This document shows, one piece after another, positions 54,232 to 62,122 of a DNA stretch of 64,000 nt. The translations under genes and the position numbers were made by a program. The DNA lies in the NCBI GenBank assembly GCA_963730535.1, contig CAVSRU010000018.1, positions 62,001 through 126,000 of the forward strand, in the 5' to 3' direction. This stretch comes from DASSUW01 sp963730535. GTDB lineage: Bacteria > Actinomycetota > Thermoleophilia > Solirubrobacterales > Solirubrobacteraceae. The notes below the pieces were generated by a model that worked only from the letters and a program-made list of their open reading frames with translations, was not told where the DNA came from and searched no databases. Position 1 is the first letter of the stretch. Each line of letters opens with the position of its first letter.

Positions 54232-54444
54232 CTAGACGGCCCTGCCGGGGGGTCCGGGCAGCGTCGCGCGCGCCTCGGGGTCCCCGATCCGGCGCGGTGG
54301 CTCGGGGTCGATCTGGTTGCGGCCGGCGACGCGCGAGACCTGCTCGCCCGCGAAGAGCACGAGGTCGAGCGCCGGGGCGGCGAGGCGGATCAGCGACTCG
54401 ATCCGCCGCTGGAGGGCGAGCTGGCCGGGGGTGCGGTGGGCCAC
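54232..54444 (-). CDS. Small hypothetical protein (70 aa)
   Basis: A 70-residue protein starting at GTG 54444 (MAHRTPGQLALQRRIESLIR), with an amphipathic helix, a segment LAAPALDLVLFAGEQVSRVA and a Pro/Arg-rich tail. Codon use is gene-like. It lies 13 bases upstream of the membrane protein on the same strand and is divergent from the CBS gene by only 26 bases. Not recognised; possibly a peripheral membrane protein. Confidence 0.55.
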   Translation of the reverse strand: MAHRTPGQLALQRRIESLIRLAAPALDLVLFAGEQVSRVAGRNQIDPEPPRRIGDPEARATLPGPPGRAV

Positions 54445-54470
54445 GGCGCGCGATTGTAGACTCGCGCGCT

Positions 54471-54920
54471 GTGCTGATCCGGGAGGTCATGACCGAGTCC
54501 GTCGTCACTGCGGCGCCCGAGCGGACCGTGCGGGAGATCGCGGAGCTGATGCGCGAGCGCAACGTCGGCTCGGTCGTGCTCGTCGACGGCGACCGGCCGG
54601 TCGGGTTCGTCACCGATCGCGACCTCGCGCTGTCGGTCATCGCGGACGGCCGCGAGTTCGGCGACCACGTGGCCGACCACGCCTCGGCGCCGGTGATCAC
54701 CGCCGAGGGTGAGATGGAGCTCGAGCAGGCCGGGGAGCTGATGGTCCGCCACGCGATCCGCCGGCTCGTGGTCGTCGACGGCGACCGGCTCACCGGCATC
54801 GTCACGCTCGACGACCTCGCCTCCCGGACCGGCGACGCCGAGCTGGCCAGCCAGCTCGCCTCCCGCGTCACGCGCGCGGTGATGCCCGACTTCTTCTTCC
54901 ACGAGCGCGGCGACCGTTAG
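54471..54920 (+). CDS. Two-CBS-domain protein
   Basis: A 149-residue protein made of a tandem CBS pair: VLIREVMTESVVTAAPERTV, VGSVVLVDGDRPVGFVTDRD, then VITAEGEMELEQAGELMVRH and RRLVVVDGDRLTGIVTLDDL. Such stand-alone CBS pairs bind adenine nucleotides and act as energy sensors. The C-terminal tail (AVMPDFFFHERGDR) is short. GTG 54471 begins right before the first CBS motif. Partner unknown. Confidence 0.9.
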   Translation: MLIREVMTESVVTAAPERTVREIAELMRERNVGSVVLVDGDRPVGFVTDRDLALSVIADGREFGDHVADHASAPVITAEGEMELEQAGELMVRHAIRRLVVVDGDRLTGIVTLDDLASRTGDAELASQLASRVTRAVMPDFFFHERGDR

Positions 54921-54930
54921 GATCAGTGTC

Positions 54931-55194
54931 ATGGAGGGCTTCGGCGGCTTCTTCAACGATCCCGACTTCCAGAAGCGGCTGCAGGACATGGCCGAGCAGA
55001 TGCAGTCGTCCCAGAACCTCGCGTGGGCTGACAACGCGATCAAGCTCGCCGTCGACATGACGGTGGCCGCGATCAACCGCGTGAACCTGCAGGGCAACGC
55101 CGAGGAGCAGGCCAAGCAGGTCCGCTCCGTCATGGCCACGGTCTTCCCCGAGGCCGTGACCCTGGTGCGCGAGGCGCGCCAGGGCCTCTCCTAG
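54931..55194 (+). CDS. Small hypothetical helical protein (87 aa)
   Basis: An 87-residue, mostly helical protein (MEGFGGFFNDPDFQKRLQDM, then AEQMQSSQNLAWADNAIKLA and ending VREARQGLS). ATG 54931 is 11 bases after the CBS stop, so the two are probably co-expressed. The stop (TAG 55192-55194) overlaps that of the convergent lysylphosphatidylglycerol-synthase-like gene. No known family; no signal peptide. Confidence 0.7.
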   Translation: MEGFGGFFNDPDFQKRLQDMAEQMQSSQNLAWADNAIKLAVDMTVAAINRVNLQGNAEEQAKQVRSVMATVFPEAVTLVREARQGLS

Positions 55195-56174
55195 GCCTTG
55201 GCGGGCGCCTCCTCCGCGCGGGCCGTGCGCCCCTGCGCGATGACCTCCTTGAACGAGCGGATCTTGAAGATGAAGACGAGCGCGGCGAAGCCCATGCCGA
55301 ACGTGAACGCCGCGATCGCGATCTGCTGCCCGACCGAGTAGGCGGCCACCGTGGCGCCGGTGGCGGTGCCGGCGAAGACTTTCACGAGCAGCGCCTGCTG
55401 CACGCCGGCGCCGCCGGGCGTGAAGGGAACGAGGGCGGCGACCGCGTTGACGCCGAGCACGAGCAGCACGTTGCGCACCGAGCCGCCGACGTTGAACGCC
55501 TCGAGCAGGAAGAAGAACGCGGTGAAGCGGAACAGCCACCCCGCGAACTGCACGGCGAACACCTCGCGCAGGTAGCGGCGGCGGTCGAAGAGGATCGTCA
55601 GGCCCTGGCGGACGCGATCCCAGAAGGCCCGCACGCGGGCGGAGAGCAGCGCGAAGCCGGCGAGCACGCCGATGCCGAGCACGGTGAGCGTGAACAGCGC
55701 GAAGCGCGGGTGCTGGGCGAAGAACGCGAGGTCGAAGGCGGGCAGCGAGGAGAAGTCGGGCGGCTTCGGAAACGCGCCCTGGGTGAACGCGAAGGCCAGG
55801 ACCGGGATCGCGATGCAGAGGTCGTAGACCTGCTCGACCGCGAAGCTCGACGCGACCGCCGGGTAGCTCGAGTTCGGCACCGACGACTTGGTCAGGAACA
55901 GCCGCACGACGTCGCCCCCGCGGGCCGGGACGACGCTGTTGAAGCCGTAGCCGGCGATGTAAGCGCCCCAGATGTAGCGGAACTGGAAGCGCTCGTCGGG
56001 ATAGGCGGCGCGCAGGATGTGGAATGACGCGCGGGCGCGCAGCGAGAGGTAGATCCCGAACGCGACGAGCGCGATCAGCAGCGACAGCCACCGGATCGCG
56101 GCCAGGCTGTCGAAGAAGTTGCCGACCGCGTCGAAGAACGCGGAGAACGAGTCGCCGATCGACGCGAGGGGCAC
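55191..56174 (-). CDS. Lysylphosphatidylglycerol synthase TM-region family (UPF0104) protein
   Basis: A 327-residue membrane protein with about eight helices. WLSLLIALVAFGIYLSLRAR, then AYIAGYGFNSVVPARGGDVV and VASSFAVEQVYDLCIAIPVL, and VNAVAALVPFTPGGAGVQQA show the conserved N...P.R.GD and PGGAG.QQ motifs of the flippase-like LPG-synthase TM domain (UPF0104). The cytosolic aminoacyl-transferase domain is absent, so it is a stand-alone flippase-like protein of unknown lipid. GTG 56174 is the start. Confidence 0.88.
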   Translation of the reverse strand: MPLASIGDSFSAFFDAVGNFFDSLAAIRWLSLLIALVAFGIYLSLRARASFHILRAAYPDERFQFRYIWGAYIAGYGFNSVVPARGGDVVRLFLTKSSVPNSSYPAVASSFAVEQVYDLCIAIPVLAFAFTQGAFPKPPDFSSLPAFDLAFFAQHPRFALFTLTVLGIGVLAGFALLSARVRAFWDRVRQGLTILFDRRRYLREVFAVQFAGWLFRFTAFFFLLEAFNVGGSVRNVLLVLGVNAVAALVPFTPGGAGVQQALLVKVFAGTATGATVAAYSVGQQIAIAAFTFGMGFAALVFIFKIRSFKEVIAQGRTARAEEAPAKA

Positions 56175-56194
56175 CCCTACAGCGTACGGTCGGC

Positions 56195-56647
56195 TCAGAC
56201 CTCGATCCCGCGCCCCGGCACCGGCGAGGACTGCACGATCGAGGTCGTCGTCTGCCCGAAGGCGACGAAGCGGTCGATGACCTCCTCGAGGTGCTCGACG
56301 TCGCGCACGTGGGCCTTCATGAAGAAGCAGTCCTCGCCCGTGATGCGGTGGCACTCGACCACCTCGGGCGTCTCCCGGGCGAGCTCGGCGACCTTCGCGA
56401 TCTCGCGCGGCGCGGGGCGGACGCGGATCACGACGCCGAGTGCGAAGCCCAGCGCCCGCGGGTCGATCCGCGCGTGGTAGCCGGTGATCACGCCGTCGCG
56501 CTCGAGCCGTGACACCCGCTCGGCCACGGCTGGCGGACTGAGGCCGACGCGGCGCCCGAGCTCGGCGAGCGAGACCCGGCCGTCCTGCTGGAGCTCGTCG
56601 AGGATCCGACGGGTCGTCGCGTCGTTCTCCCTTTGAATCGTCAGCAT
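56195..56647 (-). CDS. Lrp/AsnC-family transcriptional regulator
   Basis: A 150-residue regulator. N-terminal winged helix-turn-helix (TTRRILDELQQDGRVSLAEL, GRRVGLSPPAVAERVSRLER) and C-terminal RAM ligand-binding domain (VVECHRITGEDCFFMKAHVR, DVEHLEEVIDRFVAFGQTTT). Lrp proteins form octamers that bind amino acids. It is divergent from the DMT exporter (62-bp gap to ATG 56710), a classic regulator-exporter pair, so an amino-acid-like substrate is the likely inducer. Confidence 0.95.
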   Translation of the reverse strand: MLTIQRENDATTRRILDELQQDGRVSLAELGRRVGLSPPAVAERVSRLERDGVITGYHARIDPRALGFALGVVIRVRPAPREIAKVAELARETPEVVECHRITGEDCFFMKAHVRDVEHLEEVIDRFVAFGQTTTSIVQSSPVPGRGIEV

Positions 56648-56709
56648 CTCGCTGAGGATACCGGCGATCGTCCCTTCTGCATAGGCTCTTGGGCGGCGAA
56701 CCTGTGGTC

Positions 56710-57534
56710 ATGCCTCCGCAGGGGTATTTCGCGGTCAGCGCGGTCTTCCACTACCTCGGCCCGGCGTTCGCCGTGCTGCTGTTCGCGCGCGTCGACGTGC
56801 TGGGCGTGGCATGGCTGCGGATCGCCGCCGCGGCGGCCGTCTTCGCCCTGTGGCGGCGCCCGTGGCATGCGCTCCGGCGGGTGGATGGCTCCGGGCGCCG
56901 GCTGCTGCTCGCGTGGGGCACCGTGCTGGCGGCCATGAACTGCTGCTTCTACGTGGCCATCGACCGGCTTCCGCTCGGGACGGTGGCGGCGATCGAGTTC
57001 CTCCCGGTGATCGTGCTCGCGGCCCTCGGGGCGCGGACGGCGAGGAACGTGGCCGCGCTGCTGCTCGCCGTGCCGGGCGTGTACCTGCTGACCGACGTCC
57101 GGCTGGCGGGCGAGCCGCTCGGCGTCGCCCTCGCGTTCGCCAACGCGCTCCTGTTCGCGCTCTACATCGTGCTCGGCCACCGGGTCGCCCAGCGCGGCGC
57201 CGGGATCGACGGCCTGGGGCTCTCGATGCTGGTCGCGGCGGTGGCGGTCACGCCCGCGGCGGGCTGGGCCGCGGCGCCCGCGTTCGGCGATCCGGTCGCG
57301 CTCCTGGCGGGCGCCGGGGTCGGCATCTCGTCGTCGGTCATTCCCTACGTCTGCGACCAGCTGGCGATGGCGCGGCTCACGCGGGCCGCCTACGCGCTCA
57401 TGGTGTCGCTGCTGCCGGCGACCGCGACGGTGATCGGGATCGCCGTGCTGGGCCAGGTGCCGGCCGTGCCGGAGGTCACCGGAGTAGCGCTGGTCGTGGC
57501 CGGCGTGGCGCTGCATCGGGAGCCCGCCAGGTGA
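56710..57534 (+). CDS. EamA/DMT-family exporter
   Basis: A 274-residue membrane protein with ten helices in two EamA repeats: MPPQGYFAVSAVFHYLGPAF ... YVAIDRLPLGTVAAIEFLPV, and LGVALAFANALLFALYIVLG ... ISSSVIPYVCDQLAMARLTR. The RLPLGTVAAIEFLPV and RAAYALMVSLLPATATVIG motifs resemble the RhtA threonine/homoserine exporter. ATG 56710 follows GTG 56704 and TTG 56689 in the same frame; I prefer ATG. Divergent Lrp gene suggests control by an amino acid. Confidence 0.9.
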   Translation: MPPQGYFAVSAVFHYLGPAFAVLLFARVDVLGVAWLRIAAAAAVFALWRRPWHALRRVDGSGRRLLLAWGTVLAAMNCCFYVAIDRLPLGTVAAIEFLPVIVLAALGARTARNVAALLLAVPGVYLLTDVRLAGEPLGVALAFANALLFALYIVLGHRVAQRGAGIDGLGLSMLVAAVAVTPAAGWAAAPAFGDPVALLAGAGVGISSSVIPYVCDQLAMARLTRAAYALMVSLLPATATVIGIAVLGQVPAVPEVTGVALVVAGVALHREPAR

Positions 57535-57787
57535 GCACGGGCGCGCGGCCCATCAGCGTCTCGAGGCTCGCCACGCGGAGCCGCCACGGGACGAGCTCGA
57601 TGACGCCGGCGTCGGGATCGGACGGGCCCGCGGGCCAGATCTTGTAGGGGTCGTGGCCGAGCGGCTCGGGGGCGGCGCGGAACCGGTCCCATGCGTGCTC
57701 CTTCTGGTCGACGTCGTGCGTGAGCTGGGTGGCGAGGGTGCCGTGCGGGGGCGGCGCGTCCGGCCGCCTCGGTGACTCTGGCGAACG
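57476..57787 (-). pseudogene. 5'-truncated gene fragment beside the MITE-like element
   Basis: On the minus strand a frame of about 100 codons is open from the edge of the repeat at 57787 to a TGA at 57476. It has no ATG, GTG or TTG in its first 60 codons. Almost all third codon positions are G or C, and the translation looks real (LTHDVDQKEHAWDRFRAAPE, PLGHDPYKIWPAGPSDPDAG, VIELVPWRLRVASLE). The 5' part appears to be missing where the 30-bp inverted repeat begins, so the repeat may have replaced it. It faintly resembles C-terminal ends of pyridoxamine 5'-phosphate oxidase-like proteins; I am not sure. Its 3' end overlaps the DMT gene by 59 bases. Confidence 0.45.
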
Positions 57788-57997
57788 TCAACTGCGGCTG
57801 GGTAGGGAGGCTGGGGAGCCGGCGACTGTGTGCATTTCGTCGACCTCACAAGCCCGGGCGCGGTGAAGTCGACGTTATGCCCCTATAGCGTGCATTTCGT
57901 CGACCTCACGCACGCGGGCGGCGTGGAGTCGACGTTATGCACCCTGATCGCGGCCGATCTCCTCGCTCTCCCTACCCAGCCGCCGTTGACGTTCGCC
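57780..57997. repeat. 218-bp MITE-like element: 30-bp inverted repeat around two 60-bp palindromic units
   Basis: The ends (57780-57809 and 57968-57997) are inverted copies with one mismatch in 30 bases, beginning GGCGAACGTCAAC. Inside, two units of exactly 60 bases start at 57831 and 57891, each beginning TGCATTTCGTCGACCTCAC and ending GTCGACGTTATGC, so each can fold on itself. The 475-bp gap between the DMT exporter and the DNA glycosylase otherwise holds only the truncated fragment on the minus strand. No transposase is encoded. Confidence 0.75.
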
Positions 57998-58009
57998 GGC
58001 GGAGACCGG

Positions 58010-58870
58010 CTACTTGAGCAGCCGGGAGAGGCGGCGGTCCTTCAGGACCCGGTCCTCGGTCTGGCAGTGGGGGCAGTAGGTCATCACGTAGTCCTCGTAG
58101 AAGACCGCCTCCAGCACCGTCTCGCAGCGTGGGCACGGCTCGCCCTGGTGGGCGTGCACGCGCGTCGGCTTCGGGAACTTCTCCGGGAGCGGGAGCTGCA
58201 CCTGCTCCTCGTAGACGTCGAGCACGCGGCCGAGCTCGCCGACCATCGCCTCGCGCAGCGCGGCCGCCTCCTCCTCGGAGAGGTCGTCGCCGCGTTTGAA
58301 CGGCGACAGCCGGGCCTCGTGGAGGATCTCGTCGACCCACGTGCGCCCGATCCCGGTGACGACGCGCTGGTCGCGCAGGAGCGTGTGCAACGGCCGCGGG
58401 ACGTCGAGCAGCTCGCGCAGGTCTTCCGGCGGGTCGGGCCACGCCTCGGGCCCGAGGCCGTCCAGCGACTCGTCGCGCTCGAGCCCCTCCGGCGTGAGCA
58501 GCTTCGCCCACGCCCGCTGGCGCGTGCCGAACTCGCGCACCCGCAGCTCGCGGTCGCCCGGGAGCCGCAGCAGCACGCGGGAGGTCTTGTCCCGCAGCGA
58601 GGCGCGCTTGTCGAACAGCTGGAGGCGCCCGGCGCTCATCAGGTGCAGCAGCAGCGTCAGCGGCCCGTAGGAGGCGGTGTCGACGTCGAGCATCAGCAGC
58701 TTGCCGCGCCGCCGCACACCCGTGAACTGCGCGCCCGTGAGCGCCGAGAACGGCGGGTCGAACGTCTTCAGCGCGTTGATCCCGGGCGTCATCGCCGACT
58801 CGATCGTCTCACCCGGCAGCGCCTCGTCCAGCCGGCGGGCGACGATCTCCATCTCGGGCAGCTCAGGCAC
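58010..58870 (-). CDS. Fpg/Nei-family DNA glycosylase
   Basis: A 286-residue base-excision repair enzyme. It begins MPELPEMEIVARRLDEALPG (catalytic Pro/Glu after Met removal), has the H2TH region (PLHTLLRDQRVVTGIGRTWV) followed by DEILHEARLSPFKRG, and a C-terminal zinc finger (CPRCETVLEAVFYEDYVMTY, then CPHCQT). Fpg removes 8-oxoguanine and formamidopyrimidines; Nei-like forms prefer oxidised pyrimidines. The usual Arg of the zinc finger is not clear here, so I give no subtype. Its stop is 12 bases from the MITE-like element. Confidence 0.92.
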   Translation of the reverse strand: MPELPEMEIVARRLDEALPGETIESAMTPGINALKTFDPPFSALTGAQFTGVRRRGKLLMLDVDTASYGPLTLLLHLMSAGRLQLFDKRASLRDKTSRVLLRLPGDRELRVREFGTRQRAWAKLLTPEGLERDESLDGLGPEAWPDPPEDLRELLDVPRPLHTLLRDQRVVTGIGRTWVDEILHEARLSPFKRGDDLSEEEAAALREAMVGELGRVLDVYEEQVQLPLPEKFPKPTRVHAHQGEPCPRCETVLEAVFYEDYVMTYCPHCQTEDRVLKDRRLSRLLK

Positions 58871-58880
58871 TCAGAAGACG

Positions 58881-59420
58881 TTACTGCGCGTCGTGCGGCC
58901 GCAAGCGGCGTGCGAGACCGGGGTAGTCGAGCACGAGCCCGTCGGCGTCGACGTCGAACTCGGTCGTGAAGCCCGAGGTCAGCGCCTCGTAGCGCCAGCG
59001 TTCCCCTCCGGCCAGCGGCGTGTAGCGCTGCGGCAGCGGCTCGACGGTCAGCTCCGGGATCTTCACCCACGCGGCCGCCGTCTCCGCTCCCTCGCCGAGA
59101 CGGCGGATCGGCAGCGAGTTGGTCAGCGGGCTCGGGTAGACGTCGACGTCGATGCAGCCGTCGAGCTCGGGACGGTCGGCCCAGTGCCCCTCGCCGTCGG
59201 CCTCCAGCCGCAGGACCCGGTGCTCCGGCCCGAGCACGATCACCTCGACGTGTCGCGTGCGCCACTGCGCATCGCAGCGGACGCGGAAGTGCGCGCGCAC
59301 GTTGTCGGGCGTGAGCAGGTCGCTGTCGGCGAACACGCCTTCGGGCCCGATCGTCACCCAGGCGCGCTCCATCCCATGACCCTCCCAGCGCTCCCAGACG
59401 ACCTCGAGCCGCTCGGTCAT
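58881..59420 (-). CDS. Putative glycolipid-binding domain protein (DUF1089-like)
   Basis: A 179-residue soluble protein. VVWERWEGHGMERAWVTIGP, then LRLEADGEGHWADRPELDGC followed by IDVDVYPSPLTNSLPIRRLG and YTPLAGGERWRYEAL match the glycolipid-binding (former DUF1089, PA1994-like) family, a single beta-barrel fold related to LolA. It has no signal peptide. It lies 10 bases upstream of the glycosylase gene and one base after the Bcp stop, so Bcp, this gene and the glycosylase gene form a minus-strand operon. Biological ligand unknown. Confidence 0.8.
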   Translation of the reverse strand: MTERLEVVWERWEGHGMERAWVTIGPEGVFADSDLLTPDNVRAHFRVRCDAQWRTRHVEVIVLGPEHRVLRLEADGEGHWADRPELDGCIDVDVYPSPLTNSLPIRRLGEGAETAAAWVKIPELTVEPLPQRYTPLAGGERWRYEALTSGFTTEFDVDADGLVLDYPGLARRLRPHDAQ

Positions 59421-59421
59421 C

Positions 59422-59880
59422 TCACGCCGCCAGCGCCTCGAGCACTTCGTCGTCGTGGGTCTTCGGCGACGCCTTCGGGATCACGTGGACGACCGTGCCG
59501 TCGCCGTCGATGATGAACGTGGCGCGGGCAGCCCCCCAGTACGTCCTGCCGTACCTGGACTTCTCGATCCAGACGCCGTAGCGCTCACAGACCGCGTGGT
59601 CCTCGTCGGCCAGCAGCGTGAAGTTGAGCGACTGCTTGCCGTGGAACTTCTTGACGGCGGCGACCGGATCGGGCGACACACCGATGACCACCGCGCCAGC
59701 GGCGTCGTACTCGGCCGCGCGGTCGCGGATGCTGCACGCCTGCGTCGTACAGCCCGGCGTGTCCGCCTTGGGGTAGAAATACAGTACGAGCGTCCGGCCC
59801 CGGAAGTCGGCGAGCCGCACGGGGTTGCCGTTCTGGTCCGGTAGCGCGAAGTCGGGCGCTCGAGTCCCTTTCTCGATCAT
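59422..59880 (-). CDS. bcp: Thioredoxin-dependent peroxiredoxin (Bcp/PrxQ)
   Basis: A 152-residue peroxidase. The peroxidatic Cys lies in FYPKADTPGCTTQACSIRDR with the resolving Cys five residues later (CTTQAC), as in PrxQ/Bcp. The N-terminal MIEKGTRAPDFALPDQNGNP and C-terminal VHVIPKASPKTHDDEVLEAL are standard. It reduces H2O2 and organic peroxides with thioredoxin. ATG 59880 starts the conserved region. A truncated second bcp lies beyond the island at 62.4 kb. Confidence 0.94.
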   Translation of the reverse strand: MIEKGTRAPDFALPDQNGNPVRLADFRGRTLVLYFYPKADTPGCTTQACSIRDRAAEYDAAGAVVIGVSPDPVAAVKKFHGKQSLNFTLLADEDHAVCERYGVWIEKSRYGRTYWGAARATFIIDGDGTVVHVIPKASPKTHDDEVLEALAA

Positions 59881-60425
59881 GGCCCCGCACCCTAACCGGG
59901 GGTGGTGCCTAGCGGCCGTCCGATCGCTCATCGGGCGACGGCCGGCCGAGTTGACCCCCGAGGCCCCGTCGCATCCTTCCAGAGCAGGCGTGCTGAGCAA
60001 CGCGAGCCGATGATCGCGAAGGGGTTCACTTCCCAGAGAATCCGTCCGTGTCGCCGCAAGGCGAGGCAGGCGGAGACGATCGAGTTAGCGCGACAAACTT
60101 GAACGCGGCAAAGCACGACCTGGGCGCGTCTGAGTCTCCGTGTCGACGGGCGATCCGATCTCGCATCCGGACGCCAGTCGCTGCCCCCTTTCACCGGGGG
60201 CAGTGCGTCTCGGGGCTCCTCTCCCAAACGCTCCGTCCGCCGGGGCCGAGGCTACAGCGGCCTAATCCGCGCGGAACCTCTCGCCAGCGGAAAGGAAGTG
60301 ATGCGGCGTCGCGCGAGTACCGCAGTTTCAGCCGTTGCCGTTCAAGACTGTTCTCGGGGTTCGGGATTCTCGGGGTTCGCGGGCGAAGCCCGCGCTAGTC
60401 CAGCTCTTCAAAGAGAGTTCAGTCG
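59881..60425. other. Gene-free 545-bp stretch at the left side of the phage-like island
   Basis: No convincing gene on either strand; G+C falls to about 60%. It holds a perfect 8-bp hairpin (CTGCCCCC 60181-60188, GGGGGCAG 60196-60203), a 16-bp tandem repeat (TTCTCGGGGTTCG at 60351 and 60367) and a hairpin GCGGGC-GAA-GCCCGC (60379-60393) just ahead of the next gene. No tRNA was seen. The left island boundary probably lies within it, but I see no clear attachment site. Confidence 0.5.
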
Positions 60426-61172
60426 TTGGCCGCAACCGCAACTAATTGGGTTTCCCTGGCGTCCGCTGGCATCGCGCTCGTCGCCCTCGGCGTGACGCTG
60501 TGGCGCGAGCTGCAGGAGCGGCCCGACATCGGTCTAGAGCTGCGAGTGGTAGCGCCCCCAAGGGCGCTACCCGTCATCAAAGTCTTGGTGACGAATTCTG
60601 GGCGACGTCCGGCGACTATTGGACCGATCTCTCTCATGTGGGACATCGAACTACCGTCCAATGTCCACGCTGAGTCCCAGGGCGAGATATTGGTCAGCTC
60701 CGAGCCCTCGGAGCGATACCACCTGGACGCAGGAGCCGCAGTAGTCGTCACGCGCGAGCTTCCGACGGGTCTTGCTATTCACGCCGAGACGCCACTGCGT
60801 CCAGTTGCATACGCCGGCCGCAAGCGTGCATATGGAGTGCCGAGGCCGATTATCGCCATGGTGGCTGCTGCGCACCCCGAAGAGACCGCCCATTGGCGCG
60901 GCCCTCTGCCCGTCGCCGACGACCTCCTCGAACCGCTCGGTGCGCCGCCACGGTCCAAAGCCGTGACGGCCTGGTGGAAGTTCTGGCGTCCATCGCACGA
61001 AAGGCGGACGAAGACGTTCCCGGTCAAGCGGCCGTCCTCGAGCGCGTACTGGACGATCTTCTTGCCGCCGGGACACTGGGGCCGCGACCGGCCGGGGGAG
61101 GGCGGGTGGATGAGCTCGCCGCCCGATATCGATGTCGACCATGAAAGAGCCGAAACGCCGAACGAGCCTTGA
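60426..61172 (+). CDS. Hypothetical protein with one N-terminal membrane helix, island gene
   Basis: A 248-residue reading frame that starts at TTG 60426 with WVSLASAGIALVALGVTLWR, a single membrane helix, followed by a beta-rich domain (RVVAPPRALPVIKVLVTNSG, RRPATIGPISLMWDIELPSN). The C-terminal 90 residues are Trp/Pro/Arg-rich and of low similarity to anything I know. Codon use has more A/T than neighbours (third-position G/C lower), consistent with acquisition by transfer. Start uncertain: no ATG in the right place. Function unknown. Confidence 0.45.
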   Translation: MAATATNWVSLASAGIALVALGVTLWRELQERPDIGLELRVVAPPRALPVIKVLVTNSGRRPATIGPISLMWDIELPSNVHAESQGEILVSSEPSERYHLDAGAAVVVTRELPTGLAIHAETPLRPVAYAGRKRAYGVPRPIIAMVAAAHPEETAHWRGPLPVADDLLEPLGAPPRSKAVTAWWKFWRPSHERRTKTFPVKRPSSSAYWTIFLPPGHWGRDRPGEGGWMSSPPDIDVDHERAETPNEP

Positions 61173-61224
61173 ACTGGCGTCTTTGCGCGCTCGCGTGGCT
61201 GGGTGTAGCCGTCAGGACTTCTAA

Positions 61225-61545
61225 GAACCGGCGGGGGCGTTCACGGCGTCGACTTCGCTGGAGCGCGAGGGCCTGTTGGTCGTCGAGTTCCCGCAGACGG
61301 ACGTGCGGATGATCCCGGCGTCTCAGACGTTGCACGCGGCGATCGTCGAGCGGCGCCTGGTCGTGCCGGCCAACCCGGAGCTAGCCCGTCACGCCTCCGA
61401 CACGATCGCGAGACATGGACGTCGGGGCTGGCGGATCGACAAGCCCCGCAAGGAAGTGAACATCGACGCGATCGTCGCGCTCGCGATGGCCGTCGACCGC
61501 GCCGAGAACCAGCCCGCGCCCGTGGAGTTGGTCGGATGGCTGTGA
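61225..61545 (+). pseudogene. C-terminal remnant of a phage terminase large subunit
   Basis: The frame is closed by TAA at 61222 and has no proper start. The translation VPANPELARHASDTIARHGR, then RGWRIDKPRKEVNIDAIVAL followed by AMAVDRAENQP is the typical C-terminal nuclease-end of the terminase large subunit (HPxLxRH...GWRIxKP...IDAxVALAMA). The first two-thirds, including the ATPase, is missing. It shows that the island derives from a tailed phage or a related element. Confidence 0.8.
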
Positions 61546-61546
61546 T

Positions 61547-62101
61547 TCAGCCCTGTCCGGCGGCATGCTGCGCCTCCCGATACCGCGCCGCCTTGCGCTC
61601 CCAGGCTCGCGCTTGCTTCACCGCCCAAAGGCGCCAGAGGCCCATAAGCACAAGGACAAGGCCAGACCAGAGTGCGAGAAGGGGCCATCCCGCACTGCGA
61701 ACGGGACGATCTTCGTCTTCTCGCCTAGGTCGGACCCGACGGTCAGTCTCGCCGATCGGCTGCGGGGCAACTCGAACCGTTTCAGCGGTCCAGCCACTCA
61801 GGAAGTATGTCCTGCGAGGCGTCTCTCCGACGACGATCTGGTCCAGCGGCCGCCCGGCAACGAGCATGAGGCAGAAGGCCAGTGCGACCGCGCCTCCGAG
61901 CGCCCGCCGCCAGTCAGTCGGGTCTCGGGGCGCCCTCCCGTATGCGAGCAGGACGCCGAGCAACAGCAGGCCAATCAGGCTGCTGCCCCAGTCAAACGGT
62001 CCGGGGATCGTGAAGGAGACAAGGACCCCCGCGATCACCACGCCGATGACCGCAGCCTCCTGACCTACTTGGGATTCGTTTGACCGATCCACCGCGCCCA
62101 C
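61547..62101 (-). CDS. Membrane protein of unknown function, island gene
   Basis: About 184 residues from GTG 62101 (an upstream frame to 62251 would overlap the HNH gene on the other strand). Three or four hydrophobic helices: AAVIGVVIAGVLVSFTIPGP, SSLIGLLLLGVLLAYGRAP, ALGGAVALAFCLMLVAGRPL and AGWPLLALWSGLVLVLMGLW, then a basic tail ending RYREAQHAAGQG. It is convergent with the terminase remnant (1-base gap). Nothing identifies its role; it may be cargo of the island. Confidence 0.55.
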   Translation of the reverse strand: MGAVDRSNESQVGQEAAVIGVVIAGVLVSFTIPGPFDWGSSLIGLLLLGVLLAYGRAPRDPTDWRRALGGAVALAFCLMLVAGRPLDQIVVGETPRRTYFLSGWTAETVRVAPQPIGETDRRVRPRREDEDRPVRSAGWPLLALWSGLVLVLMGLWRLWAVKQARAWERKAARYREAQHAAGQG

Positions 62102-62122
62102 TTGAGGATCAGCTTCAACATC

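Noticed and set aside
57831..57950. Two 60-bp repeats considered as a CRISPR array
   Set aside because: The units are contiguous copies with no constant-length spacers between unique sequences, only two copies, and no cas genes.
57830..58969. Plus-strand open frame starting with MHFVDLTSPGAV and repeated after 20 codons
   Set aside because: It is the translation of the 60-bp repeat units followed by the antisense of the glycosylase gene; not a protein.
60181..60203. Hairpin considered as part of a tRNA or attachment site
   Set aside because: No T-loop (GTTCRA) or acceptor pairing around it, and no matching repeat at the right side of the island.
60048..60398. 116-codon plus-strand open frame in the gap before the island
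   Set aside because: Arg/Ser-rich, no ribosome-binding site, spans hairpins and a tandem repeat; no sign of coding.
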